DNA from: Rubrivirga litoralis
GTDB lineage: Bacteria; Bacteroidota; Rhodothermia; Rhodothermales; Rubricoccaceae
Assembly (NCBI RefSeq): GCF_031846415.1
Contig: NZ_JAVRHT010000019.1
Location: 1 to 64,000 of the forward strand
Length of the DNA stretch: 64,000 nt
Direction of reading: 5' to 3'
A program made the translations under genes and the position numbers. Below, one piece after another: positions 33,014 to 41,359 of this stretch (the stretch's first letter is position 1; each line of letters opens with the position of its first letter). The notes below the pieces were generated by a model. It was given only the letters and a program-made list of their open reading frames with translations. It did not search any database and had not been told where the DNA came from.

Positions 33014-33970
33014 ATGACGACTCATGCACTCGCCCATCGTCCGAGCCGCACCAGCGGTATCCAAACCCAGGCCGGGACGCACATCCCCGCGGCCGACGTC
33101 CACGCGCGACAGATCGCGCGCGAGGCCGAGCGCTGGCTCGCGTTCGCGACCGAGCGGACCCGGATGAAGCCCGGCACCCTCACGGCCAAGGCCCTCGGCG
33201 CCTGCGCGTTCAGCGTTCAGAAGCAGGCCTCGAGCCTGGCCGTGCCCTCGAAGCTCACCGGCACCTCGCGGCACCAGCCCAGGCTCCGCGCGCTGGCAAA
33301 CGACCCCGAGGCCCGGTGGGCCGCGCTCGACCTCGACGCAGTCGAGGACGGCCTGCGGGCCAGCCACGGCGGGGCACCGCTCGGGCTCGTCCAGACCAAG
33401 CACCTCGGGTGGGTCCGGCCGCTCATCCCGTTCGGGCTCACGGTGTACCTGTCCCGCGTCACGGGCACGGGCAATCCCGCCGCCGCTGGCGGCGGGAGCT
33501 ACCGGCTCGGGTGCAACGTCGCCTTCGGCCACGTCGGCGAGGCACTCCGCCGACTGGCGGATGGCGCCAGCGGCGGAGATGGTGCCTCGACGGCGCCGTC
33601 GGTAGACGGCCGGAGCCCGCTCCGGCTCGTCGTGCCAAGCGAGGCTCGGCCCATCGGCGTGCCCGTACGGCCCGAGTACGAGGCGCTCACCGGAGACGCG
33701 GAGGACGTGGTCTTGTGGCGAACGCTGGAGGGCAAGGCCCACGCCTCGGTGCCCCACGCCGCGAGACATTCACCGACGGGCATCGAATGGGGCTACGGCG
33801 GGTCCGGCCCGGCGGACCTCGCGCTGAGCGTGCTGCTCGCACTCACCGACGAGCAGACAGCGAACACGCTCTACCACCGCTTTAAGCACGAGGTCGTGGC
33901 CGCGGTCCCCGACGAGGGCGGCGTGCTCCGAGCGGCTGACGTCCGGCGGTGGGTCCAGCGGGCTCGCTGA
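33014..33970 (+). CDS. Plasmid protein with a C-terminal DUF6166-like domain
   Basis: The 318-residue protein ends in a segment GIEWGYGGSGPADLALSVLL, then a helix and NTLYHRFKHEVVAAVP. This matches the DUF6166 type found on plasmids and phages. The N-terminal 200 residues are not recognised and are rich in Arg and Ala with no membrane helix. Several inverted repeats lie in its 190-base leader, including CCGCGCTC/GAGCGCGG at 32964-32983. The function of the domain is unknown. Confidence 0.65.
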   Translation: MTTHALAHRPSRTSGIQTQAGTHIPAADVHARQIAREAERWLAFATERTRMKPGTLTAKALGACAFSVQKQASSLAVPSKLTGTSRHQPRLRALANDPEARWAALDLDAVEDGLRASHGGAPLGLVQTKHLGWVRPLIPFGLTVYLSRVTGTGNPAAAGGGSYRLGCNVAFGHVGEALRRLADGASGGDGASTAPSVDGRSPLRLVVPSEARPIGVPVRPEYEALTGDAEDVVLWRTLEGKAHASVPHAARHSPTGIEWGYGGSGPADLALSVLLALTDEQTANTLYHRFKHEVVAAVPDEGGVLRAADVRRWVQRAR

Positions 33971-33979
33971 GACCGCGAC

Positions 33980-34043
33980 CGGCGCTCGGTGCCGGTGGAC
34001 GCTCCCCAGAAGGCGAGGAGCGGCCCCGGCACTCGGTCGGACG
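33980..34043 (+). repeat. Nested inverted repeats upstream of 34049
   Basis: An outer GTGCCGG/CCGGCAC pair encloses a GCTCC/GGAGC pair. The segment GGAGCGGCCCCGGCACTCGG is shared exactly with the leader at 32258. The copy here ends about 13 bases before the next ATG. Confidence 0.5.
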
Positions 34044-34048
34044 CCGCA

Positions 34049-35254
34049 ATGAACCCCAACTCCACGATTCCCATGCCCACTCTCCAAGCAAACCCAGCAG
34101 CGGACGCGAGCTCTCACGTCTCGCGTCCCACCCCCGAGCAGAGAGCCGAGGCGAAGCATCGTCTCCGGGCCGAGGTCGCCCTCGCCTTCCAGACGCCGGT
34201 GCTCCCGGACGACCCGTTTCCGGAGCGCGTCACGGGCCGAAACGCGCAGACGGCCGAGCGCCTCGCGGCGTGGACGGACGAGACGCGCGAAGCGGCGGAG
34301 TCGCTCGTGGAACGGCTCCGCGAGAAGCCCGACGACGCGCGCATCCCAGATCGCACGAGCACGCGCCTCCGGCGTCTCGCGCGAGAGTGGCGCGTCCTCA
34401 AAGCCTTCCGCCAGTTGCACGAAGCGCACCGATGCCCCGGCATCTTCCACCGTCTCCGCGCCAAGGCCGACTTCCTCGCGCTCTGTGACCGTGAGGCCGA
34501 TTCGTCAGCGGCGGGCTACGGCGAGCGCCAGCGGCGCGTGCTCTCGAAACGCGGGATCTCCCACCGGCACATCTGGGCCGAAGCCCGGCGTCTCGCGGCC
34601 GAGATCGGGCTCCTGGACGACGACCCGAGCGTGGAGGAGTCATGTGCCGAGGTCGTGCCCGCTCTCGACGAACCGGAGGCCGACGCCAGCCAGCACGACG
34701 GAGACGGCGCCGTGACGCCAGAGGAGGCCGTCGTCCTGGTCTCCACGCCGGACGATGAGGTGCCCGAGGCAGAGGAGGCGACGTGTGATCTCCCGGACGT
34801 CCGTCTCGACTCCGTGTGGACCCTGCTGCCTGGGCTCACCAAGGCGAAGCTGGGCGCGGTCGTCGACCGCTTCGGGATCGGGCTGTGGGCGCAGTTCGGG
34901 GACCGGTTCTACTCGTCGATGCGAAAGGCCGAGATGCTGGACCACACCCGGCGCGTCGTGCGCCACCACGCCTGCCTCGACGCCGCCCAGCGGTTGACCG
35001 AACCCCAGGTGGAAGACCTCTACGACTGGATGCGGGGCGCCATCGCCGAGCGATACCAGAGAGATGCGGACCTCCACATCGCGGCGCGGCTCTTCGGCGA
35101 CTTCCAGGCGAGCACGGCGCTGAGCGCGGCCGGGTCCGGGCTCTCGCCCGACGCCTGGAACCGGTACCGCGACGCCGAGCTCCGGCGGATCGCGTCGTTC
35201 TGCTACCACCACTTCTACGAAGACCGCTGCGCTCAGAGCCAGGGTGACGCCTGA
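34049..35254 (+). CDS. Hypothetical plasmid protein
   Basis: I do not recognise this 401-residue protein. It has a basic, helical N-terminal half, an acidic linker (about 195-250, EPEADASQHDGDGAVTPEEA) and a helical C-terminal half with the stretch LLPGLTKAKLGAVVDRFGIG, which resembles a helix-hairpin-helix-like turn. There is no signal or membrane segment. It lies between the DUF6166-type gene and the 35.4-kb leader region on the same strand. Confidence 0.6.
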   Translation: MNPNSTIPMPTLQANPAADASSHVSRPTPEQRAEAKHRLRAEVALAFQTPVLPDDPFPERVTGRNAQTAERLAAWTDETREAAESLVERLREKPDDARIPDRTSTRLRRLAREWRVLKAFRQLHEAHRCPGIFHRLRAKADFLALCDREADSSAAGYGERQRRVLSKRGISHRHIWAEARRLAAEIGLLDDDPSVEESCAEVVPALDEPEADASQHDGDGAVTPEEAVVLVSTPDDEVPEAEEATCDLPDVRLDSVWTLLPGLTKAKLGAVVDRFGIGLWAQFGDRFYSSMRKAEMLDHTRRVVRHHACLDAAQRLTEPQVEDLYDWMRGAIAERYQRDADLHIAARLFGDFQASTALSAAGSGLSPDAWNRYRDAELRRIASFCYHHFYEDRCAQSQGDA

Positions 35255-35355
35255 GTCTGAGTTCGCGCCGTCAGCGGGTATTCCCGCTGGCGGTGTGATT
35301 CGGACGCAACGAAAGGATGCCGAGGATGGACGGAGCGGGGGCTCCGACGTGTGCC

Positions 35356-35387
35356 CCTCCCGACGCCGACCGGGCGGCGTCGGGAGG
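35356..35387. repeat. Perfect 13-bp inverted repeat
   Basis: CCTCCCGACGCCG and CGGCGTCGGGAGG flank a 6-base loop, about 100 bases after the stop at 35254. It probably ends transcription or folds in the leader of the next gene. The 35255-35676 gap holds this hairpin, repeat array E and no gene. Confidence 0.55.
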
Positions 35388-35413
35388 AAGGGGGCGGGGT
35401 GTTGGCAGCGGTT

Positions 35414-35429
35414 TCTAGCAATCTAGGCG
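35414..35429. promoter_or_regulatory. 8-bp CTAG repeat array E (two units)
   Basis: Two TCTAG units are spaced exactly 8 bases apart (35414 and 35422) in the leader of the gene at 35677. It is the only member of the set away from the trb/par region and is shorter and less certain. Confidence 0.45.
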
Positions 35430-35676
35430 ACGGCCGGACAGCGTCAAGGTCGTTCGCCCCGTGCTCGCGCTGCGACGAGGAAATCTGAGGACCGATTTCC
35501 ACGACGGTCGCTCCGCGCGGGGGCGCTCCACCTCGGGCCGAGGACGGATTACCGACCACGGCCCTGTTGACCCTGTAGTCCGGCCTTACGCCTGCTGGCT
35601 TTTTAGCCGCTGGCTGCGGGGACCACTCGGGTCCCCTGGGTGCAGTGGCTCTCACGAGCCCCTTTGAGGCCCTGTT

Positions 35677-36363
35677 ATGATCCGCACTTACAACCGTCCG
35701 CACTACGCTCAGGCCCGGACCTGGTACCGTTTCGCGTGCTGGCTCCGGCGCACGTCGTGCCCCCAGTTCCATCCGCACCTCATGAAGGAGGACGCCTTGA
35801 GGACCAGCTTCGGGCTCCGCGCGAAGAGCCTCATCCTCCCGTCGCTCTTGCAAGACTGCGAAGCCGCCGGGCTCGCCCGGCTCGCCGCTCGGGCCGAGGC
35901 CGGGGACAAGTACCCGGAGCTCGTGGCCCGGATCGCCCAGGTCGATCCCGACGACTCGACGGCCGACGAGGTTCATCTCTTCCTCGAAGTCGCCGACCGG
36001 ACCGGGACGCACACGGAGAAGCACCTCTTGGGCAAGCTCCCGCCGGAGGACGCCCTGTGGGTCGCCCCCCTGATCCGGCTGGAGTCCGACGCCTACGGCA
36101 CCGGCACCGTTCTCCGGTACCACGTGACCGGAGGCCAGGACACGCAAGTCCACGTCGCAATCAGCCGGGCGCACCAAGCGGCGGCGGCCTGGCTCGACTG
36201 GGCCGACGACCGCAAGGCCTGGGCCGAGGCGCACGCGGTGGCCGAGGAGAGCCCGTACGCCTACCGGGCGAGCTACCGAGACACGGTGGCGCCGGGTGCG
36301 AGCTACGGCGAGTTCCTCTACGGCACCGACGCCTACGGCGAGACCGACTGGGACGACGAGTAG
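35677..36363 (+). CDS. Hypothetical plasmid protein
   Basis: I do not recognise this 228-residue protein. The N-terminus is aromatic and basic (YNRPHYAQARTWYRFACW), followed by a long helical, acidic middle. The C-terminal stretch is Tyr- and Asp-rich (YGEFLYGTDAYGETDWDDE). A strong Rho-independent terminator follows 17 bases after the stop. The leader carries a two-unit CTAG array, so it may share control with the conjugation genes. Confidence 0.6.
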   Translation: MIRTYNRPHYAQARTWYRFACWLRRTSCPQFHPHLMKEDALRTSFGLRAKSLILPSLLQDCEAAGLARLAARAEAGDKYPELVARIAQVDPDDSTADEVHLFLEVADRTGTHTEKHLLGKLPPEDALWVAPLIRLESDAYGTGTVLRYHVTGGQDTQVHVAISRAHQAAAAWLDWADDRKAWAEAHAVAEESPYAYRASYRDTVAPGASYGEFLYGTDAYGETDWDDE

Positions 36364-36380
36364 CCCAAGCTGAGACGATC

Positions 36381-36418
36381 AGCCCGGTGGCCCACGGGGT
36401 CACCGGGCTTCTTTTTTG
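36381..36418 (+). terminator. Rho-independent terminator
   Basis: AGCCCGGTG and CACCGGGCT form a 9-bp stem followed by TCTTTTTT. It is the clearest intrinsic terminator of the window and ends the gene at 35677-36363. Confidence 0.85.
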
Positions 36419-36468
36419 CCGCAACGACCGGGAGTGTGAGGCAGGGGGAAGCCAGAGACACGAGGAGG

Positions 36469-36518
36469 GGGAGCGCCCCCGCCGACCGCAGAGCGCGTCG
36501 GCCGACGGGGGCGCTCCC
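36469..36518 (+). repeat. Long leader hairpin before the RadC-type gene
   Basis: An arm of 13 bases (GGGAGCGCCCCCG) plus five more pairs with its complement; one 4-base bulge and a 10-base loop remain. It ends 44 bases before the GTG at 36563. An attenuator is possible. Confidence 0.6.
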
Positions 36519-36562
36519 ACCACGGCTGACGTGTGTCTGTGCGGAGCGATGTCTGATCTCTC

Positions 36563-37339
36563 GTGGCAATCCAGAACACCAAGAACCCACGTCTCACGTC
36601 GCTCAACCTCCGCGTGCTCCGCGACATCGAGGCCAAGATGCCCGAGGGCGGCGACCGCGTGGACGGCGAGCCCGCCGTCCCCCAGCCCGCGCTCGACCGC
36701 CGCGAGCGGTACCACGCCCGGCGGCTCGCCGTGCGCGGCAGACTCCGCCGCGTCGAGACCGACGCGCCGTGGTTCGCTCGGCGGACCGTGCTCTATGGCT
36801 CCGTGGCCGAGGCGGCAGACGACCCTCAATCCGTCGTTCGGGAGCCCGTCCACGTCCCCCGACAGCCCGAAGTCCATGTGGCCTATCGGGCCGCCCTGTT
36901 CTCCGGCGTCCCGCTCTACACCACCCGCCTCGTCCGTGAGCGGACGTTCACCTTCCCCACGCGGGACCAGGTCCGCTCGCCCGCCGACGCGGCCGTCGTG
37001 CTCGCCGAGTACTTCTCGGACCGCGATAGGGAGGAGTTCGTCGTCGCGTTTCTCGATACCGCCAACACCCTGACCGGGCTCCACGTGGCCTCGGTCGGGG
37101 GACTGGCGGCCTCCATCGTCGAGCCGAGGCAGGTGTTCAAGGCGGCGGTGCTCGCGAACGCGGCAGCCGTGCTGCTCGCGCACAACCACCCGTCGGGCAA
37201 CCCGGAGCCGAGCCGCGAGGACGTTGCCGTCACGCGCCAACTCGTCGAGGCGGGGAAGGTCATGGGCATCCCGGTCCACGACCACCTCATCCTGACCGAC
37301 CACGGGCACACGAGCCTCGCGGAACGCGGGCTGATGTAG
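36563..37339 (+). CDS. RadC-family JAMM-domain protein
   Basis: The 258-residue protein has an N-terminal basic region with no helix-hairpin-helix and a C-terminal RadC/JAB domain. It shows FVVAFLDTANTLTGLHVAS, the metal motif HNHPSGNPEPS and HDHLILTD, so the JAMM zinc residues are present. Such RadC proteins are common on plasmids and near defence islands and probably act as peptidases or isopeptidases rather than in classical DNA repair. The GTG start at 36563 is the only one that gives a reasonable N-terminus; an ATG at 36549 is out of frame. Confidence 0.85.
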   Translation: MAIQNTKNPRLTSLNLRVLRDIEAKMPEGGDRVDGEPAVPQPALDRRERYHARRLAVRGRLRRVETDAPWFARRTVLYGSVAEAADDPQSVVREPVHVPRQPEVHVAYRAALFSGVPLYTTRLVRERTFTFPTRDQVRSPADAAVVLAEYFSDRDREEFVVAFLDTANTLTGLHVASVGGLAASIVEPRQVFKAAVLANAAAVLLAHNHPSGNPEPSREDVAVTRQLVEAGKVMGIPVHDHLILTDHGHTSLAERGLM

Positions 37340-37375
37340 CAGGGCGCGGGCCGCAGCAGAGCGAAGACGGTGTCT

Positions 37376-37419
37376 CCCGGCGTGGGGGCGCCAAGCGTGG
37401 CGAACGCCCCCATGCCGGG
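37376..37419 (+). repeat. Leader hairpin before the 37448 gene
   Basis: Fifteen-base arms with one mismatch (CCCGGCGTGGGGGCG and its partner) enclose a 14-base loop and end 28 bases before the next ATG. Confidence 0.6.
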
Positions 37420-37447
37420 GGATCCTTCCGTTTCGACCACCGCTGCC

Positions 37448-37759
37448 ATGAGCACGACCGCTGCCAAGACCGAACGTCGCCAGACCCGCCCCATTCACCT
37501 CTCGCTCGGGCACGTGGTCGCCACGCCGGGCGCCCTCGAAGTCGTCCGCGACCACGGGCTCGATGTCGTCGGGCTCCTCCACCGCCACCGAGACGGGGAC
37601 TGGGGCGCCGTCTCTGACCACGACGCCCAGGCCAACGACCACGCCGCCGCCCACGGCGCCCGCGTGCTCTCGGCCTACGAGACCGCCGGGGGTCGTCTCT
37701 GGATCATCACCGAGGCCGACCGCTCGGCGACGACGGTGCTCCTGCCCTCCGAGTACTGA
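37448..37759 (+). CDS. Small plasmid protein of the RadC-neighbour family
   Basis: The 103-residue protein has the pattern LGHVVATPGALEVVRDHGLD, then GDWGAVSDHDAQANDHAA, then RLWIITEADRSATTVLLPSEY. This matches a small family often mislabelled as a type I restriction subunit in databases and often found next to plasmid RadC genes, as here. The function is unknown; the fold is probably a compact alpha/beta domain. The ATG at 37448 follows a strong leader hairpin. Confidence 0.7.
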   Translation: MSTTAAKTERRQTRPIHLSLGHVVATPGALEVVRDHGLDVVGLLHRHRDGDWGAVSDHDAQANDHAAAHGARVLSAYETAGGRLWIITEADRSATTVLLPSEY

Positions 37760-37787
37760 GCCCAGCCGGAAGCCCGCTCGCCCAGGC

Positions 37788-38018
37788 TCAGTTCAGACTG
37801 AACAGGGCGACGACGAGCGGACCCCGCGCCGATCCGTCGGGCCGGACATCGGCGGGCATGAACGCGCACGTCGGCCGGATGCCCGTCCGCCGCCACTGCG
37901 CGGGTCGCCAGCCCTTCGGGAGCGGGAGGACGTAGGCGCCGCCGAGGTCCCACGGTCGGTCCTCCTGCGCCGTCATCTCGGCCTGGACGACGGCGACAAC
38001 GAACGGGGCCATCTCCAT
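37788..38018 (-). CDS. Short hypothetical protein or gene remnant
   Basis: The 76-residue frame from ATG 38018 reads MEMAPFVVAVVQAEMTAQED and PWDLGGAYVLPLPKGW, a protein-like composition. The same frame stays open and protein-like upstream (RIGVPRGRSADGHLLMEM) to a TGA near 38130, with no start codon there. It may therefore be a 5'-truncated remnant of a longer gene. The 37760-38190 gap holds nothing else convincing. Confidence 0.4.
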   Translation of the reverse strand: MEMAPFVVAVVQAEMTAQEDRPWDLGGAYVLPLPKGWRPAQWRRTGIRPTCAFMPADVRPDGSARGPLVVALFSLN

Positions 38019-38190
38019 CAGGAGGTGGCCGTCGGCGCTGCGACCTCGGGGGACGCCGATTCGAGCGTCGGTGTGGTAGGCGGGCGAGGGTGTCGCCCGA
38101 ACGTCGCCTGGCGGCGCGACGAGTCTCTGTCACACCTTCCACTCCCGGACCGCCTCCCCGACCTCAGGGACTGCCGTTCCGTCCTCCGCG

Positions 38191-40023
38191 TCAGTCGTCG
38201 ACGGACACGCCCGCGACGGGGAAGCCGTCCGCCACGCCGTCCCCGCTGGCCGTCAGTGCGCGGAGCCGGTCGAGCGCGCTCGCGACCCGCTCGCCCGCCG
38301 CCTCGATCTCGTCGAGCAGGTCGTCCGGTGTCCGCGTGTCCCCGCCCTCGGGCGCGTTCGGGTTCACGGCCTTCAAATCGTAGACGGCCTCCTCGACCCT
38401 CTGCGCCCGGTCTAGCAGCCGCTTGGCCTCCTCGCGCTTGGCCGCCAGCCGCTCCTCGACCTCAGCGATGCTCGCCTTAAGGCTGGCGTCGGTCTTGGCC
38501 GCCTTCCGCATCGCGGTAAGCTGGTCGTCGAGCCGCGACGCCTCGGCGCTCGGCGCCTGCGCCTTCTGCCGGAGCCCCTTGGCCTTCTCGGCCGCCGCCT
38601 TCTTCCGGGCGCCCAGGTCCACGGTCCAGCTCAGGGCCGAGTCGCCCGCCTCGGTCCCGGCGTGGGGGAGCAAAGCGAAGAAGTCGTCGAAGTGGGCCAG
38701 CGTGAGCGGCCTCGTCTTCGTGACCTTGACGTCGGACAGGTCGTAGTACCAGACCCGGTCGGTCGGCCGCCCCTTGTCGAAGAACAGGAGGCTCGTCTTC
38801 ACCCCGGCCCCGGCCGCCGAGAACACGCCGCCGGGCAGGCTCACGACGCAGAACAGGTCGCACTCGCCGACGAGCTTCTTCTTGGTCTGGACGAACGCCT
38901 TCTCGGTCGTCCGGAACAGGGCGCCCTCGTCGATCACGACGCCCGCGCGGCCCCCGTCCTTCAGGCTATCGACGACGTGCTGGAGGAAGAGGATCTGGGT
39001 GGCCCCAGTCTTGAATGCAAACCGGCCCTGGGCCGCTGCCCCCTCCTTCCCGCCGAACGGCGGGTTCGTGAGCACGACGTCGAACGGGCCGGGCTCCTCG
39101 GCGCTCTCGTAGAGGAAGAGGTCGGCGTAGGTCGCGTCGCCGGTCAGCGTGTTCCCGTGCCACACGCGGGGGACGTCGACGCCGTGGAGGACCAGGTTCG
39201 CGAGCGCGAGCGGGTAGGCGAGGTCGTCCTTCTCGCGGCCGTAGATGGCCTCGGTCTTGAGTCGGTCGAGCACCTCACCCGAGGCGCCCTCGGTCTCCCA
39301 CTTGGCCTTGAGGTGCGTGAACGCCTCGGCCAAGAACCCGCCCGTCCCGCAGCACGGGTCGTAGACGGTCGCGTCGAGGGCGGGGTCGACGACGCGGATC
39401 ATGGCGCGGACCGTGTCGCGCGGGGTGTAGAACTGGCCGCCGTCGCGGTTGGCCTGGCCCATCGTGAGCAGGAGGCCCTCGTAGGCCTGGCTGATCGGGA
39501 ACACGTGGGTCTGGTCGATCCCGCCCGCCGTGATCCCGTCGACGAGGTCGAGCGCGTCCTTGAGGTTGGCCTCGGTGTCCACGCGCGTCTCCTCGGTCGA
39601 GCTCACGACCTCGGCGATCACCTTCTGGCGCGGTGTGGCCGAGGCGGACCCGGCGAACGACTGGAGGTGCGGCAGGAGCTCCCCGTTCACGAACGCCATG
39701 AACGCACCGGCCTTCGCGTCCAGCTCTGCTCGCTTCGCGCCTCGAACCAACTCGCCGTCCGCTCCCTCCTCGGGCGGAGCGGCCCAGTCCCGCCAGCGGT
39801 ACGGGGCCGCCAGCGAGGGCTCGAACGGGACGCCGAGCACGGCGCTCTCGGCTGCCTCGATCTGCTCGCGCTCGTCGAGGATGCGGAGGAACAGCATCCA
39901 CGTCATCTCCGGGACGTAGCGGAGCACGCTCTGGCAGTTGCTCCGGCGGAGCACCTTCGCCACGGCCTCGACGGCACCGTTGACGGCGCTTTGGGTGGCG
40001 AGGGTCGGGGACGAGGAGGGCAT
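38191..40023 (-). CDS. hsdM: Type I restriction-modification DNA methyltransferase subunit HsdM
   Basis: This modification subunit methylates adenine in the bipartite target. The 610-residue protein has an N-terminal HsdM helical domain (YVPEMTWMLFLRILDEREQ), motif I in YDPCCGTGGF (221-230) and the catalytic NPPFGG (320-325). A long C-terminal coiled-coil (about 460-570) contacts HsdS. The gene is last in a minus-strand operon hsdR-hsdS-hsdM, with 59 bases after hsdS. All catalytic residues are present, so methylation depends on the state of hsdS. Confidence 0.95.
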   Translation of the reverse strand: MPSSSPTLATQSAVNGAVEAVAKVLRRSNCQSVLRYVPEMTWMLFLRILDEREQIEAAESAVLGVPFEPSLAAPYRWRDWAAPPEEGADGELVRGAKRAELDAKAGAFMAFVNGELLPHLQSFAGSASATPRQKVIAEVVSSTEETRVDTEANLKDALDLVDGITAGGIDQTHVFPISQAYEGLLLTMGQANRDGGQFYTPRDTVRAMIRVVDPALDATVYDPCCGTGGFLAEAFTHLKAKWETEGASGEVLDRLKTEAIYGREKDDLAYPLALANLVLHGVDVPRVWHGNTLTGDATYADLFLYESAEEPGPFDVVLTNPPFGGKEGAAAQGRFAFKTGATQILFLQHVVDSLKDGGRAGVVIDEGALFRTTEKAFVQTKKKLVGECDLFCVVSLPGGVFSAAGAGVKTSLLFFDKGRPTDRVWYYDLSDVKVTKTRPLTLAHFDDFFALLPHAGTEAGDSALSWTVDLGARKKAAAEKAKGLRQKAQAPSAEASRLDDQLTAMRKAAKTDASLKASIAEVEERLAAKREEAKRLLDRAQRVEEAVYDLKAVNPNAPEGGDTRTPDDLLDEIEAAGERVASALDRLRALTASGDGVADGFPVAGVSVDD

Positions 40024-40082
40024 GAGCGACGAGGTCAGTACGGGTTCGGAGACGGCTCCGAAAGGTACCGACCGCCTCCCCG

Positions 40083-41359
40083 TCAGGCCGCGACCGGCGC
40101 CGCCGCGCCCTCGAACGCTGCCTGCAACAGTGCCCCCGGCAGCGACCCCGCTGCGTCCTCCTGCGCCCGGAGCCCGCCGACGAGCGAGCGCACGTCGGCC
40201 TGGCGCTGGCGGAGCTCGCTTGCCACCCGGCGCTGCACGTCGAGAGGGGGGAGGGTCATCTCGACGGCCCGGACCTGTGTCCGCCGGACCTTCTTCATCG
40301 TCCCGCTCGCCCCGCCCGCCCGCTCGGCCCAGTAGCCCGAGAGGTAGAGGTGGGAGAGGTAGTAGCCGACGTACGCGGGCTCAGCGCGGGGGCCGACCCG
40401 GACCCGGATCAGCAGGTCCGACGCGACCACACCCGGCGGACCGCCCTCGTACACCGAGGCCCGCCCCACGAGGTCCGGCGTGTTGCTCCGGGCGATCAAG
40501 ACCTCGCCGGGCTCGAGCGTCGCCTGGACCGCGTCCGCCGCGTCCATCTGGGCCGCCTTCAACCCGTTGGCGCTGAACCCTGACTCGGTCAGGCAGGCCG
40601 ACGTCGCGGCCACCACCTCGGTGTCGCCGCTCTTGCTCAGCGACCGTGCGGGGATCAGATCAGCGATCTCGCTCAGGCGGACCGTCGGCCGCCTCGACGC
40701 CTCGACGCCTCGACGCCTCGACGCCTCGACGCCTCGACGCCTCTAAAGGCCTGCGTAAGATACGCTTCCGGCAGGGACTGAGCCGCCGCGAGTTGAGCTT
40801 CCAGGTTCGTGCGCGCCTCCGTCGCCAGTTCGAGTTGAGACCGGAGCGTAGCGGCTACCTCGCGCTGTGTGTCGAGAGACGGGAGCGGGATCTGGAACCG
40901 GCTCAACTTCGACTTCGAGACCTCCTTGAACGTGGCGCCCGTTCCGAGGTCCTGGATCGCCGGTACGGAGAAGCGGAGCGCGTAGTAGAGGTAGTCGGTG
41001 TCCACGTTGGGTCCCGGCACGAAGCTCTTGCAGCCCTGGTTGGTGCAGAGGGGGACGCGGGCGACCCCGAGATGGCCGATGGGTGCGCGGCTCGACATGA
41101 CAACGGCGCCCGGCTCCATGAGCGTCGTGCTGCAACTGGCGAACCCGGCCTCCGTGATGACCCGCTCGGACTCGACAATGTCGCGCCCGTCGAGCTTCCC
41201 GAGGTCCGTCGGCGTGATCCACACGATGTCGCCGTCCCAGAACTCGGGCACCTTTGTCTTGGGCGTCGCGCCGCTCACGACGGTACACACGTCGCCGAGA
41301 GCGACGCGCGGCCACTCGACCGGCGGCTCGGCGGTTTCGACAGAGAGGAGGGGATTCAT
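40083..41359 (-). CDS. hsdS: Type I specificity subunit HsdS, split by an 8-bp repeat frameshift
   Basis: This is the DNA-recognition subunit. From ATG 41359, overlapping the hsdR stop by four bases, one frame encodes TRD1 (WPRVALGDVCTVVSGATPKT to LPSLDTQREVAATLRSQLEL). It runs into six copies of an 8-bp repeat and stops at 40673. TRD2 continues in another frame (TVRLSEIADLIPARSLSKSG to LPPLDVQRRVASELRQRQAD) and ends at 40083. The span is 1277 bases; removing one 8-bp unit gives 1269 bases, an exact 423-codon frame with no stop at the junction. The gene is thus complete but out of phase here. Confidence 0.88.
40691..40738. repeat. Tandem 8-bp repeat (6 copies of gcctcgac) inside hsdS
   Basis: Six perfect copies, plus a degenerate seventh at the 40739 side, lie in the linker between the two recognition domains. 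Because 8 is not a multiple of 3, copy-number change by slippage moves TRD2 in or out of frame. With 5, 2 or 8 copies the gene would be full length. Confidence 0.92.

Noticed and set aside
32214..37450. Possible integron cassette array (same-strand ORFs with hairpins between them)
   Set aside because: No GTTRRRY/RYYYAAC core pairs and no integron-type integrase were seen; the recombinase at 56736 is XerC/D-like.
40691..40738. The 8-bp repeat in hsdS as a member of the CTAG array family
   Set aside because: The unit (gcctcgac) lacks CTAG, lies inside a coding region and is explained by phase variation of hsdS.
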